Of a stretch of DNA of 64,000 nucleotides, positions 1 to 8,612 are shown in pieces. The notes under the pieces are model-generated. The model saw only the letters and a list, made by a program, of their open reading frames with translations, did no database searches and had not been told where the DNA came from. Made by a program: the position numbers and the translations under genes. The stretch is from Synechococcus sp. CBW1107 (GTDB lineage Bacteria; Cyanobacteriota; Cyanobacteriia; PCC-6307; Cyanobiaceae), in NCBI RefSeq assembly GCF_015841355.1, contig NZ_CP064908.1, positions 2,480,001 through 2,544,000 on the forward strand, written 5' to 3'. Each line of letters opens with the position of its first letter. Within the stretch, counting starts at the first letter, position 1.

Positions 1-629
1 GGGCGGAGCGGGCCGACCGGCTCTTCGCCGATGGTGTCACCGCCTGGGCCTGCAGCGGCACCCCCTCCGACTGCGTCAAGCTCGCGCTCGGCCGTCTGCT
101 GAGCGCTCCGCCCGACCTGGTGCTCTCCGGCATCAACCACGGCCCCAACCTCGGCAGCGACGTCTTCTATTCCGGCACGGTGTCGGCGGCCATGGAGGGC
201 ACTCTCGAGGGGCTGCCCGCCCTGGCGGTGAGCAGTGCCTGCTTCGACTGGCGCCAGTTCGGTCCGGCGGCCGTGCTCGCCCTCGATGTGGCGGAGGCGG
301 CCCTGGCCGGGGCCTGGCCGGAGGGGCTGCTGCTCAATCTGAATGTGCCGGCCCTGCCGATCGAGCGGATCGGTTCCCTGCGCTGGTGCCGTCCGGCCGT
401 GCGCCGCTACCGCGACCAGTTCGACCAGCGCACCGACCCGCGCGGCCGCACGTACTACTGGCTGGCCGGTGAGGTGGTCGATGACCTGGAATCCGCCACC
501 GCAGGCCCGCGGGAGTGGCCCACGGACGTGGCCCAGATCCATGCCGGCGGCGCCGCCCTCACCCCGCTGCAGCCGGAGCTGTTCTGGCGGGGTGGCCTCG
601 GGGAGCTGCCGGTTCAGCTGGGGCGGTGA
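1..629 (+). CDS. surE: 5'/3'-nucleotidase SurE (5' end outside window)
   Basis: SurE removes phosphate from nucleoside monophosphates in the cytoplasm and is linked to stationary-phase survival. The frame is open from the first base of the window (first whole codon at base 3) to TGA at 627-629, giving 208 visible residues. The signature [19 protein letters not shown], followed by [15 protein letters not shown], is the conserved metal- and phosphate-binding core; the true start, with the N-terminal DDG-type metal ligands, lies upstream. The 3' end overlaps the convergent DUF3611 gene by 16 bases. Family assignment is secure; only the start is missing. Confidence 0.95.
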   Translation, partial: AERADRLFADGVTAWACSGTPSDCVKLALGRLLSAPPDLVLSGINHGPNLGSDVFYSGTVSAAMEGTLEGLPALAVSSACFDWRQFGPAAVLALDVAEAALAGAWPEGLLLNLNVPALPIERIGSLRWCRPAVRRYRDQFDQRTDPRGRTYYWLAGEVVDDLESATAGPREWPTDVAQIHAGGAALTPLQPELFWRGGLGELPVQLGR

Positions 630-1195
630 ACCCGCTGCAGCAACCAGAGGCTGAACCACAGCCCGATCAGGTGGGCGAACAGTACCTGGGTGTTGCTCAG
701 CACCGAGAGCATCTCGATCGACGTGATCGGCAGCCCCATCAGGCCGCCCCGAGTGCCGGGCGGCACCGCCAGCTGGGCCCCGAAGAAGCCGGGCACCTGC
801 ATCGAGGCCTGCACGAACAGGCTGCCGGCCAGGGCCTGGTACCCCACCGCCGCCAGGGTGAGCCCGGCCAGATCGGCCAGGACGCCCCGCTTGATCAGGC
901 GGCTGGTCTCGCCGCGGCTGGGCCGGGCCGGGCTGGCCAGGGCCCTGCCGCAGCGCACCACCAGCCAGCTCTGCCAGAGGCACCAGACCAGGATGAAGAA
1001 GGAGAGGGTGGTTAGTGACAGACCAGGACCGAGTCCGAGGGAGCGGGCGCTGTTGGCCGCCAGGCGTCCGCCGATGTTGTTGAAGGTCAGCACGCCGACC
1101 ACCACCACCCCGAGGGACATCTGGGTCCAGAAGCGGATCCAGCCCACCCGGCGCAGGGCAGCCGAGACCAGCTGAAGATCGAGGCGGTCAACCAT
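614..1195 (-). CDS. DUF3611 membrane protein (Tic21/PIC1-like)
   Basis: A 193-residue integral membrane protein with about four hydrophobic segments (for example [14 protein letters not shown] near residue 30, and others around 65-80, 110-130 and 165-185). Length and pattern fit the cyanobacterial DUF3611 family, whose plant relative Tic21/PIC1 sits in the chloroplast inner envelope and has been implicated in protein import or iron transport. The cyanobacterial function is not settled. The opening residues [23 protein letters not shown] are typical of the family. The gene is divergent from ribF and convergent with surE. Assignment is by sequence pattern from memory. Confidence 0.8.
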   Translation of the reverse strand: MVDRLDLQLVSAALRRVGWIRFWTQMSLGVVVVGVLTFNNIGGRLAANSARSLGLGPGLSLTTLSFFILVWCLWQSWLVVRCGRALASPARPSRGETSRLIKRGVLADLAGLTLAAVGYQALAGSLFVQASMQVPGFFGAQLAVPPGTRGGLMGLPITSIEMLSVLSNTQVLFAHLIGLWFSLWLLQRVHRPS

Positions 1196-1313
1196 CGGGG
1201 CGCAGAACCGGTAGGCGGAGCCTCACAAACTTGCCATGGCCACCAGCGGCTGCCGCCATGGGGCCCGAACCCCCATGGAAGGATGGTTTCCAAGCCGGGC
1301 TGCGTCCGATTCC

Positions 1314-2339
1314 TTGATTCCCCTGCGCTCCCCCCAGGAGGCGATGCGGCCCACCGCCGTCGCCCTGGGCAGTTTCGATGGTCTGCACCAGGGGCACCGC
1401 CGGGTGATCGCCGCCATCGCCGCCGCACCGACCCCGGGGTTGATTCCCACGGTGGTCAGTTTCTGGCCCCATCCGCGCGAGCTGCTCTATGGCGAACCGC
1501 GCCTGCGCCTCGATCTCCCCGGCGAGAAGCTGGCGCTGCTGGAGCCCTACGGCATCCGCCAGCTGGTGCTGGTGCCTTTCACCCGCGACCTCTCCCTGCT
1601 CAGCCCGGAGGCCTTCGTGGAGCAGGTGCTGGTGGGGCAGCTCCAGGCCAGGGAGGTGGCCGTGGGCGAGAACTTCCGCTTCGGCCATGACCGGGCCGGC
1701 GACACCGCCTGCCTGCGTGAGATCGGCGAGCGTCATGGCCTGCGGGTGCTGGTCTCCTCGATGCTCTGGGATGGAGCCGAACGGATCAGCAGCAGTCGCA
1801 TCCGCCGCGCCCTGGCCGCCGGTGCCATCGACGAGGCCAACCGCCTGCTGGAGCGGCCCTACCGCTTCAGCGGCCGGGTCGTGCGCGGGCGGGGCCTGGG
1901 CCGGACGATCAGTTGGCCCACGGCGAATCTGCAGGTGGACGGCCGCAAATTTCTGCCCCAGGAGGGGGTCTATGCCGCCTGGGTGCGCAACCTCGAGCCC
2001 GCCGGTGGGGGCGAGGCGCTCCTGCCCACTGGTGACCCCATGGCGGCGGTGATGAACCTGGGTCCCCAGCCCACGGTGGACCCGCTGGCCCCCTCGGCGG
2101 TGGAGGTGCACCTTCTGGACAGGGATCTGGAGCTGGTGGGCCGTGATCTGGAGGTGGAGCCCGTACAGCTGCTCCGCCGCCAGCACCGCTTTGACGGCCT
2201 GAACGAACTCAGCCGCCAGATCGGCGAAGATGCTGCGCTGGCCCGCAGCCTGCTCAACCGAAGCTCAGCCGGGGGCGTAGGCGTTGCCCAGGCCCCAGCC
2301 GATGAAGGCGGCGATCCCCCCGAGCAGCAGAATTCCTGA
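1314..2339 (+). CDS. ribF: bifunctional riboflavin kinase/FAD synthetase RibF
   Basis: RibF phosphorylates riboflavin to FMN and adenylylates FMN to FAD. The N-terminal FAD synthetase domain carries ALGSFDGLHQGHRRVI (the GxFDGxHxGH nucleotidyltransferase motif) and ISSSRIRRAL; the C-terminal flavokinase domain carries GRGLGRTISWPTANL and AVMNLGPQPTVD. The start is uncertain: TTG at 1314 gives an opening like relatives (MIPLRSPQEA), ATG at 1275 is a longer choice, and ATG at 1344 sits just after AGGAGG but would remove residues that look conserved. The last ~25 residues (from RSSAGG) do not resemble the family and lie antisense to a small membrane-protein frame. Confidence 0.93.
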   Translation: MIPLRSPQEAMRPTAVALGSFDGLHQGHRRVIAAIAAAPTPGLIPTVVSFWPHPRELLYGEPRLRLDLPGEKLALLEPYGIRQLVLVPFTRDLSLLSPEAFVEQVLVGQLQAREVAVGENFRFGHDRAGDTACLREIGERHGLRVLVSSMLWDGAERISSSRIRRALAAGAIDEANRLLERPYRFSGRVVRGRGLGRTISWPTANLQVDGRKFLPQEGVYAAWVRNLEPAGGGEALLPTGDPMAAVMNLGPQPTVDPLAPSAVEVHLLDRDLELVGRDLEVEPVQLLRRQHRFDGLNELSRQIGEDAALARSLLNRSSAGGVGVAQAPADEGGDPPEQQNS

Positions 2340-2387
2340 AATCAGCACCAGCATCGGGCTGTCACCGCCGCCGAAATCCATTGCCAT
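2265..2387 (-). CDS. small single-helix membrane protein (40 aa), unrecognised
   Basis: A short frame starts at ATG 2387 (second ATG at 2381) and ends at TGA 2265-2267. It encodes an acidic/Gly-rich start (MAMDFGGGDSPM), one hydrophobic helix of about 20 residues (MLVLISGILLLGGIAAFIGW) and a short tail GLGNAYAPG. This layout is typical of the tiny membrane subunits common in cyanobacteria, but I do not recognise a named family. It is antisense to the unconserved C-terminal tail of RibF and sits divergently next to thiE. An AGGG(CGG) stretch precedes the ATG. It could be a chance frame in GC-rich DNA. Confidence 0.5.
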   Translation of the reverse strand: MAMDFGGGDSPMLVLISGILLLGGIAAFIGWGLGNAYAPG

Positions 2388-2428
2388 CCGCCCTGGAGTC
2401 GGCTTCACCTTACGCAGGTTCCGCTCCC

Positions 2429-3481
2429 GTGAATGCCGCCCTGACGACGCCTGAGCCGGCCGTGCTGCGCCTGCTGGACGCCAACCTCGACCGTGCCCGC
2501 GAGGGCCTGCGTGTGCTGGAGGACTGGTGCCGCTTCGGCCTCGACCGCCAGGATCTCGTGGCCCGGCTCAAGGACCTGCGCCAGCGCCTGGGCCGCTGCC
2601 ACCTCCCCGTCTACAAGGCGGCCCGCCACACCGCCAGCGATGGGGGCGCGGGCCTGACGCATCCCGCCCAGGCCGAGCGGCAGCAGCCCTCTGAGGTGGT
2701 GGCCGCCAACGCCGGCCGCGCCCAGGAGGCTCTGCGGGTGCTGGAGGAGTTCGGCCGCGCCGGGGATCCGCTCCTGGCCGCCGAGGCCGCCGCGATCCGC
2801 TACGCCCTCTACGACCTGGAGGTGGATCTGATGCGGGCCTGTGGCGCTGCCGCGGGCCGCCGTGAGCAGCTGCTGCGCTGTCGTCTGTATCTGATCACCA
2901 GCCATTCGCCCCGCCTGCTCGAGACCGTGGCCGCAGCCCTTGAGGCGGGGGTGCGGCTGGTTCAGCACCGGGCCAAGGAGGCTGACGACCTGGAGCGTTG
3001 GCGGGAGGCCAGCGCGCTGCGCCAGCTCTGCTCCAGCCATGGCGCGCTGTTCATCGTCAACGACCGGGTCGACCTGGCCCTCGCCGTGGAGGCCGATGGA
3101 GTGCACCTCGGCCAGGGGGATCTGCCCCCCGCCGAAGCGCGCCGCCTCCTGGGGCCGGATCGCCTGATCGGCCGCAGCACCCAGCGCATCGAGCAGTTGC
3201 GCCAGGCGGTGGTCGATGGCTGCGACTACGTGGGCGTCGGCCCCGTCAACGCGACCCCCACCAAGCCCGGCCGGGAACCCGTGGGCCTGGCCTACGTGCG
3301 CGAGGCGGCGGCCGAAAGCCCGATTCCGTTCTTTGCCATCGGCGGGCTCGATGCCGGAACGGTCCCGCCGGTCGTGGCGGCCGGTGGCCGCCGGGTGGCG
3401 GTGGTGCGGGCGATCATCGAGGCGAGCGATCCGCACGCGGCTAGCCGCGAGCTGCTCGAGGCCCTGGGGGAGGAAGCATGA
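2429..3481 (+). CDS. thiE: thiamine phosphate synthase ThiE (cyanobacterial long form)
   Basis: ThiE couples HMP pyrophosphate with thiazole phosphate to give thiamine monophosphate. The protein has two parts: an N-terminal domain of about 150 residues typical of the cyanobacterial form (LLDANLDRAREGLRVLEDWC) and a C-terminal TIM-barrel synthase domain with LYLITSHSPR, QHRAKEADD, FIVNDRVDLALAVEADGVHLGQ, GRSTQ and DYVGVGPVNATPTKPG, containing the pyrophosphate- and thiazole-binding residues. GTG at 2429, preceded by GCAGG, is preferred; an upstream TTG at 2381 is possible but overlaps the minus-strand small gene. The stop overlaps the thiS start (ATGA), so the two are probably translationally coupled. 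Confidence 0.93.
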   Translation: MNAALTTPEPAVLRLLDANLDRAREGLRVLEDWCRFGLDRQDLVARLKDLRQRLGRCHLPVYKAARHTASDGGAGLTHPAQAERQQPSEVVAANAGRAQEALRVLEEFGRAGDPLLAAEAAAIRYALYDLEVDLMRACGAAAGRREQLLRCRLYLITSHSPRLLETVAAALEAGVRLVQHRAKEADDLERWREASALRQLCSSHGALFIVNDRVDLALAVEADGVHLGQGDLPPAEARRLLGPDRLIGRSTQRIEQLRQAVVDGCDYVGVGPVNATPTKPGREPVGLAYVREAAAESPIPFFAIGGLDAGTVPPVVAAGGRRVAVVRAIIEASDPHAASRELLEALGEEA

Positions 3482-3711
3482 GCGAGGCGAACGGGGCCGG
3501 AGACAGCCTCACGATCCAGCTGAACGGGGAGGCACGTACCTGCCCGCCTCGCCTGCCTCTGCTGGAGGTGCTGCTCCACTTCGGTTACGAACCACGGCTG
3601 GTGGTGGTGGAATTCAACGGTGAGATTCTGCCCCGCTCGGCCTGGGCCGAGCAGGCCGTTGGTGGGGACGCCGTACTTGAGGTGGTCACCATCGTGGGGG
3701 GTGGTTCCTAG
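3478..3711 (+). CDS. thiS: sulfur carrier protein ThiS
   Basis: A 77-residue ubiquitin-like carrier that delivers sulfur, as a C-terminal thiocarboxylate, to thiazole synthase. The body LTIQLNGEARTCPP...LLEVLLHFG...VVVEFNGEILPRS is characteristic. The end reads VTIVGGGS: the functional Gly-Gly is followed by an extra Gly-Ser rather than ending exactly at GG, so either the tail is trimmed or the carrier works from the internal GG. I recall the same ending in related picocyanobacteria. It overlaps thiE by 4 bases (ATGA). Confidence 0.92.
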   Translation: MSEANGAGDSLTIQLNGEARTCPPRLPLLEVLLHFGYEPRLVVVEFNGEILPRSAWAEQAVGGDAVLEVVTIVGGGS

Positions 3712-3740
3712 ATTCGGCGCACTTGCTTTGGGTGACATCT

Positions 3741-4703
3741 GTGTCCCCTCGTCCCTTCCCGATCGCCTTCGTCAGGTTCCGCCGGCTCTCGCTGCTGGTG
3801 CTGATGCCGCTCCTGGTGAGCGGCCTTCTGCTGCTCTCCTCGCCCTCTCCCAGCTGGGCGGCCCGCGGCGGGCGGATCGGCGGCGGCAGTTTCCGCTCGG
3901 CCCCCTCGATGCCCCGCAGCTACAGCGGCGGTGGTGGCAGTTATGGCGGTGGCGGTTACCGCGGCGGCTATGGCGGCGGGATCGGCTTCCCCTTTCTGAT
4001 CCCCATCTTCGGCTTCGGTGGCGGCGGTCTGTTCGGCTTCCTGATCCTGATGGCGATCGCCGGTGTTCTCGTGAACGCGCTGCGTGGTGCCGGCGGCGGC
4101 ATGACCAGCGGAGGCGGTTCCCTGGCTGCGGCTCCCCGGGCCGATGGGCCTGTGACCATCGCCCAGTTGCAGGTGGGCCTGCTGGCTTCGGCCCGCGAAC
4201 TCCAGGATGATCTGCGCCGCCTGGCCGCCACCGCCGACACCACCGGCAGCACGGGTCTGCAGCGGCTGCTGCAGGAAACCAGCCTCTCCCTGCTGCGTCA
4301 GCCCGATCTCTGGGTCTACGCCAACAGCGAAGTCGGCCAGGTGCCCTTCGCCAGTGCCGAATCCACCTTCAACCGTCTCTCGATGACCGAGCGCAGCAAG
4401 CTGCGCAGCGAGGTCACCTCCAATGTGGGCGGACGACGCTTCCAGGATGAGGTGGCCGCCAGTGGCCCCACCGATGCCGCCAGCGATTTCATCGCCGTGA
4501 CGCTGCTGGTGGCCAGCCGTGGCCGCATCCCGATCAAGACCATCACCAGCGCCGATGATCTGCGCGACGCCCTTGGGGTGATCGGTGCGGTGTCCGCCGG
4601 TGACCTGATCGCCCTCGAGGTGATCTGGCAGCCGGAGGGCAAGGGCGAAGTGCTCAGCACCGAGGAACTGCTGACGGCCTATCCCCAGCTGCAGCACCTC
4701 TGA
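3741..4703 (+). CDS. DUF1517 glycine-rich secreted/membrane protein
   Basis: A protein of about 320 residues with an N-terminal signal/anchor (LSLLVLMPLLVSGLLLLSS ending near PSWAARGG), then a low-complexity Gly/Ser/Tyr stretch (residues ~45-85, GGGGSYGGGGYRGGYGGG), a hydrophobic segment (FGFLILMAIAGVLVNAL) and a soluble C-terminal domain of ~200 residues starting TIAQLQVGLLASARELQDDL. This order is the DUF1517 family shared by cyanobacteria and chloroplasts, probably in the thylakoid or plasma membrane; function unknown. The start could be GTG 3741, GTG 3732 or TTG 3723. The 3' end overlaps larB by 50 bases, tail to tail. Confidence 0.85.
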   Translation: MSPRPFPIAFVRFRRLSLLVLMPLLVSGLLLLSSPSPSWAARGGRIGGGSFRSAPSMPRSYSGGGGSYGGGGYRGGYGGGIGFPFLIPIFGFGGGGLFGFLILMAIAGVLVNALRGAGGGMTSGGGSLAAAPRADGPVTIAQLQVGLLASARELQDDLRRLAATADTTGSTGLQRLLQETSLSLLRQPDLWVYANSEVGQVPFASAESTFNRLSMTERSKLRSEVTSNVGGRRFQDEVAASGPTDAASDFIAVTLLVASRGRIPIKTITSADDLRDALGVIGAVSAGDLIALEVIWQPEGKGEVLSTEELLTAYPQLQHL

Positions 4704-5385
4704 GCGCCAGCAGGATGCGCACGGCCGCCATGGCGGCCCCGTAGCCGTTGTCGATGTTCACCACACTCAGCCCCGGGGCGCAGCTGGCCAGCATTCCGTT
4801 CAGGGCCGCTGCTCCGCCGGCGCTCACGCCGTAACCCACCGACACCGGGACGCCGATCACCGGCTGGGGCAGCAGCCCCGCCAGCACCGTGGGCAGCGCC
4901 CCCTCCATGCCGGCGCAGGCGATGAGCACCCGGGCGCTCCGCAGCCGCGGCAACTGGTCCAGCAGCCTGTGCAGTCCGGCGACACCCACGTCGACCATCA
5001 GCTCGGTGCCCACACCATGGCAGCGCAGGGCCAGCTGGGCCTCAAGAGCCACGGGCAGGTCACTGGTGCCGCCGCAGAGCACCACCACCCGCCCCAGGGC
5101 CGGATCGGCCGCGGGCAGTATGCCGCTGGTGACACAGCGGGCCTGGTGGTGGTGCTCCAGGCTGGCGGCGATCCCGGGCCGCTCGCGGCGCAGCCACGTC
5201 TCGATCGCCGCGGCTTTCCCGGCGGACACCCTGGTCACCAGGGCGAGCTCGCCGGCCTGATGCAGACGCTCGAGGATCGCCGTGATCTGATCGACCTCCT
5301 TGGTCTCACCCCAGACCGCTTCCAGCATCCCCAGCCGCTCCCTCCGTCCCAGATCCAGCCGCGCCAGGGGCTCGTCGGCCGTCAT
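4654..5385 (-). CDS. larB: LarB-family protein (pyridinium-3,5-biscarboxylate synthase type)
   Basis: LarB carboxylates and hydrolyses nicotinate adenine dinucleotide in the first step of nickel-pincer cofactor synthesis, and belongs to the PurE-related carboxylase/mutase superfamily. Visible signatures are VVVLCGGTSDLPVALEAQ, HGVGTELMVDVGVAGLHR, ACAGMEGALPTVLAG and PVIGVPVSVGYG, which match the PurE-like core. ATG at 5385 ([19 protein letters not shown]) gives 243 residues, normal for the family. It starts inside the stop of the upstream gene (ATGA overlap at 5382-5385). larC and larE are not in the window, so whether this strain makes the full cofactor cannot be judged here. Confidence 0.88.
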   Translation of the reverse strand: MTADEPLARLDLGRRERLGMLEAVWGETKEVDQITAILERLHQAGELALVTRVSAGKAAAIETWLRRERPGIAASLEHHHQARCVTSGILPAADPALGRVVVLCGGTSDLPVALEAQLALRCHGVGTELMVDVGVAGLHRLLDQLPRLRSARVLIACAGMEGALPTVLAGLLPQPVIGVPVSVGYGVSAGGAAALNGMLASCAPGLSVVNIDNGYGAAMAAVRILLALRGAAAGDRPSAVPRC

Positions 5386-5813
5386 TGCGGGATCAGCTCG
5401 CCGCTGAAGAGCAGGGGAAAGGGCTGGGGATCGCCACGGCCGGTGCCCTGCCGCGCCAGCTGATCGAAGCGCTCCTGCACCCGCTCCACCTCGGCGGCGG
5501 CGATGTCCTGCCACTGGCGGCGACTGGCCCAGTGGATCAGCAGCACGCCCTCCTCGCTGTCGGCATCCCAGTAGATCCGTCGCTCGAGGAAGCCGCTGCG
5601 CGAGCGCAACCAGGGCTCCCAGCTCTGCCGCTCCGCCTCCAGCCAGGCCTCCCGATCGGCGGCGGGCACCTTCAGGCGCAGAACCTCCACCACCTCCTGA
5701 GGCAGGATCCCGTTCTGCTGGACGACGTCACGGGTGGCCGCGGCGACTGCGGTGGCCGTCCCACCCAGGACCAGGGTCAACAGCAGCAGCGCCAGGGCAC
5801 AGACCCTACCCAT
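5382..5813 (-). CDS. TIGR03792-type small secreted protein
   Basis: 143 residues with a signal peptide ([26 protein letters not shown]) followed by [21 protein letters not shown] and [29 protein letters not shown]. This is a ferredoxin-like alpha+beta barrel of the antibiotic-biosynthesis-monooxygenase type found in the cyanobacterial TIGR03792 family; no catalytic role is established. ATG 5813 is the only start placed before the signal peptide. It overlaps the IspF stop by 8 bases and the larB start by 4, so it belongs to a tightly packed minus-strand operon. Confidence 0.78.
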   Translation of the reverse strand: MGRVCALALLLLTLVLGGTATAVAAATRDVVQQNGILPQEVVEVLRLKVPAADREAWLEAERQSWEPWLRSRSGFLERRIYWDADSEEGVLLIHWASRRQWQDIAAAEVERVQERFDQLARQGTGRGDPQPFPLLFSGELIPQ

Positions 5814-7035
5814 TCCCGTTCTCCCAACGCTCCAGCAGGGCCACGGCGTGGCAGGCGATCCCCTCTTCCCGTCCGGTGGGGCCGAGGGTCTCATTGGTGG
5901 TGGCCTTGATGCCCACCTGGTCTGGATCGAGCCCCATGCGCCGGGCGATGGCGGCGCGCATGGCGCTGATGTGGGGCCGCAGTTTCGGGCGCTCGGCGAT
6001 CACGACCGTATCCACATTCACCACCTGCCAGCCCCGCTCCCGCACCAGGGCCACCACCTGCTCCAGCAGCACCAGGCTGTCGGCACCGCGCCAGCGCTCG
6101 TCGTCCGGGGGAAAGTGCTGGCCGATGTCCCCCAGGCTCAGGGCCCCCAGCAGGGCATCCATCAGCGCGTGCACGAGCACGTCGGCGTCACTGTGGCCAT
6201 CGAGGCCAAGGCCCGCGGGATGCTCCAGGGTCAGGCCGCCCAGGATCAGGGGGCGCCCCGGCACCAGCCGGTGGATGTCGTAGCCGTTGCCGATCCGCAT
6301 CCGCATGGCCCCATCCTGGCGGTTGACGGCCTCCTGTCCGTCCGCCAGCTGCCGCTCCCGCCAGCGCCTGTGCAGATCGGGTCGCCTCCGTTTCGTGCGT
6401 TCCTGCTGCTGCTCCGCCCGCCAGCGGGCGATGGCGCCATGGTCGCCGCTGCGCAGCACCTGGGGAACCGCCAGGCCCCTGAACTCGGCCGGGCGGGTGT
6501 AGTGGGGATGCTCCAGCAACAGGGCGCTGTGGCTTTCCTCCACCAGGGACTCGGCCCGGCCCACCGTGCCGGGCAGCAGCCGCACGACGCCGTTGATCAG
6601 CACCATCGCTGCCAGTTCGCCGCCGGTGAGCACGAAATCCCCCAGTGACACCTCCTCATCGGCGAGGGTGCGGATGCGCTCATCGAAGCCTTCGTAGTGG
6701 CCGCAGAGCAGCACCAGCTGGTCGTGATCCAGGGCCCAGCGCTGCAGGTCGGCCTGGCGCAGCGGCTGACCCTGGGGGCTGAGCAGCAGCACCCGGCGCC
6801 GTTCCAGCACGGGAATCGACTCGAAGGCCGCGAACACCGGCTCCGGCTTGAGCACCATGCCCGCCCCGCCGCCGTAGGGCTGGTCGTCGACCTTGCGGTA
6901 GCGGTCGCTGGCGTGATCGCGGGGATTGTGGGTGTGCAGTTCGGCGATGCCGGCGCTGAACGCCCGCCCGATCACCCCCAGGCTGGCCAGGGGAGCAAAC
7001 GACTCGGGAGCCAGGCTGACCACATCCAGCCGCAT
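5806..7035 (-). CDS. trmD-ispF: TrmD-IspF in one frame: tRNA m1G37 methyltransferase + MEcPP synthase
   Basis: One uninterrupted 409-codon frame joins two enzymes. Residues 1 to ~243 are TrmD ([58 protein letters not shown]: the SPOUT knot), which methylates G37 of tRNAs. Residues 244-409 are IspF ([57 protein letters not shown]), which forms 2-C-methyl-D-erythritol 2,4-cyclodiphosphate in the MEP pathway and keeps its metal ligands. No stop lies between them; the joining stretch reads [19 protein letters not shown]. An AGGATGGGG sequence precedes the internal ATG (6306), so separate translation of IspF is possible. It overlaps the next gene by 8 bases. Confidence 0.9.
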   Translation of the reverse strand: MRLDVVSLAPESFAPLASLGVIGRAFSAGIAELHTHNPRDHASDRYRKVDDQPYGGGAGMVLKPEPVFAAFESIPVLERRRVLLLSPQGQPLRQADLQRWALDHDQLVLLCGHYEGFDERIRTLADEEVSLGDFVLTGGELAAMVLINGVVRLLPGTVGRAESLVEESHSALLLEHPHYTRPAEFRGLAVPQVLRSGDHGAIARWRAEQQQERTKRRRPDLHRRWRERQLADGQEAVNRQDGAMRMRIGNGYDIHRLVPGRPLILGGLTLEHPAGLGLDGHSDADVLVHALMDALLGALSLGDIGQHFPPDDERWRGADSLVLLEQVVALVRERGWQVVNVDTVVIAERPKLRPHISAMRAAIARRMGLDPDQVGIKATTNETLGPTGREEGIACHAVALLERWENGNG

Positions 7036-7040
7036 CGCGC

Positions 7041-7532
7041 TCAGCTCTCCTCTGGAGCCGGGCGGCTGACGCGGCGGATCTCCGAGCAGAAGCTGGCCTG
7101 CTCCGGCTGGCCATCGGCGCCGTTGACGATGACGCTGCGCAGGCGCAGGTTCGGCTTGGTGAACCAGATCCGTTCGCGCTGCTCCTGGCCAGCGCTGGTG
7201 ATCACCAGCTCCAGGCTGCCGTCGGGCCACAGCTGCCACTGGCCGATGCTGCCCTCGGCGCCCAGCAGGGTGCCGCCGGCCTCGAAGTCGATCTGCCGGG
7301 CCAGGCCATCGGGAGCCGTCACCTCCAGCCCCCCCAGGGAGCGGCCCGGGGCGCCCGGGCGCAGGCTCACCCCCAGGTCGCCGCGGTTGCTGTCATGCCA
7401 GGCGTCGTCGTCGCCGCCGCTGGCGGCCGTCGTCGCCTCCATCCGGCTGCGCAGCACCATCCACTGACCGGCGCAGAGGGCGAGAAAGGCTGGCAGGTCT
7501 TCGGGGGGGAAGGCGGGGCTGGTGCCGTTCAC
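7041..7532 (-). CDS. CpcS/CpeS-type phycobiliprotein lyase
   Basis: Members of this lipocalin-fold family attach bilins to cysteines of phycobiliproteins. The C-terminal signature is clear: [33 protein letters not shown] and [10 protein letters not shown] closely follow the family ERIWFxxPNLRxR...ASFCSEIR pattern. The N-terminal [20 protein letters not shown] fits the family opening. 163 residues is slightly below the usual ~170-200. The exact bilin and target subunit cannot be told from sequence alone. It lies 5 bases upstream of trmD-ispF and 29 bases downstream of era, within the same minus-strand operon. Confidence 0.82.
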   Translation of the reverse strand: MNGTSPAFPPEDLPAFLALCAGQWMVLRSRMEATTAASGGDDDAWHDSNRGDLGVSLRPGAPGRSLGGLEVTAPDGLARQIDFEAGGTLLGAEGSIGQWQLWPDGSLELVITSAGQEQRERIWFTKPNLRLRSVIVNGADGQPEQASFCSEIRRVSRPAPEES

Positions 7533-7561
7533 GGCGAGGTCGACTCTGGCCCTCCATCCTC

Positions 7562-8581
7562 TCAGTCGCCGCGGTAGCCGAGTTCCGCCAGCCGTGCCGG
7601 GTTGCGCCGCCAGTTGGGCACCACTTTCACGAACAGCTCGAGATACACCGGCCCGTCGAACACCTTCTGCATCTGGGCGCGCGCCCCGCTTCCGATCTCC
7701 CTGAGCATCTGACCGCGCTTGCCGATCAGGATCCCCTTCTGGCTGGAGCGCTCCACGAGCACCGTGGCCAGCACGGCGATGCGCTTGCCGTCCTCCACGA
7801 TCCGCTCCACCTGCACGGCCACGGAGTGGGGCACCTCCTCGCGGGTGAGCGAGAGAACCTGCTCTCGGATCAGCTCCGCCAGCAGCAGTTGCTCGGGTTG
7901 ATCGCTGACCGCATCCGGCGGGTAGAGATGGGGCCCGAGGGGCAGCCGCGCCGCCAGGGCCTCCACCAGTTCAGGGCAGCCGGCGCCGGTGGTGGCGCTG
8001 CAGGCCAGCAGGGGCCAGTCGCTGCGGCGCTGACCGGGGTCGGCAGGATCGGCACGCTGATCGGAGAGCACCAGCAGCTCCCGGTAGCTGTCCTCCAGCT
8101 CAAGCGCCCTGGCCGGATCCACCAGATCGCTCTTGTTGAGGGCCACCAGCACCGGCGCCCGGCTGAAGCGCAGCAGCTCAACGATGAAGCCATCGCCGCG
8201 ACCTGCCGGTTCACTGCCATCCACCAGGAGCAGCACCACGTCCACTTCGCCGATCGCGCTGCGGGCGCTCTTCACCAGACGTTCCCCCAGCAGGTGGTGC
8301 GGTTTGTGAATGCCGGGAGTGTCGAGCAGCACCAGCTGGGCGCTGGGGGTGGTGAGGATGGCCCTCAGGCGGTTGCGGGTGGTCTGGGCCACCGGTGAGG
8401 TGATCGCCACCTTTTCACCCACCAGATGGTTGAGCAGGGTCGACTTGCCCACATTGGGGCGACCGATCAGGGCCACGAATCCGGAGCGAAAGCCCTCCGG
8501 GGACTGCTGTGGCAGCGGCCGTGGCAGCCCTGCTCCCTGCGGCTGCTCCGGTTCGGTCTCGATCAGGCCCGGCTTGTCCAT
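7562..8581 (-). CDS. era: GTPase Era
   Basis: Era binds the 3' end of 16S rRNA and acts in 30S assembly. The G motifs are all present: GRPNVGKSTLLN (G1), TTRNR (G2), LLDTPGIHKP (G3), ALNKSDL (G4). The C-terminal KH domain shows SSQKGILIGKRGQMLREIG. ATG 8581 (MDKPGLIETEPEQPQ) gives 339 residues, with a ~35-residue N-terminal extension before the G domain. The frame is open further upstream but that part is antisense to the neighbouring plus-strand gene. It heads the operon leading to the lyase and trmD-ispF. Confidence 0.95.
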   Translation of the reverse strand: MDKPGLIETEPEQPQGAGLPRPLPQQSPEGFRSGFVALIGRPNVGKSTLLNHLVGEKVAITSPVAQTTRNRLRAILTTPSAQLVLLDTPGIHKPHHLLGERLVKSARSAIGEVDVVLLLVDGSEPAGRGDGFIVELLRFSRAPVLVALNKSDLVDPARALELEDSYRELLVLSDQRADPADPGQRRSDWPLLACSATTGAGCPELVEALAARLPLGPHLYPPDAVSDQPEQLLLAELIREQVLSLTREEVPHSVAVQVERIVEDGKRIAVLATVLVERSSQKGILIGKRGQMLREIGSGARAQMQKVFDGPVYLELFVKVVPNWRRNPARLAELGYRGD

Positions 8582-8612
8582 AACCTCAACAGTGCCAGTC
8601 CAACGATCCGAC

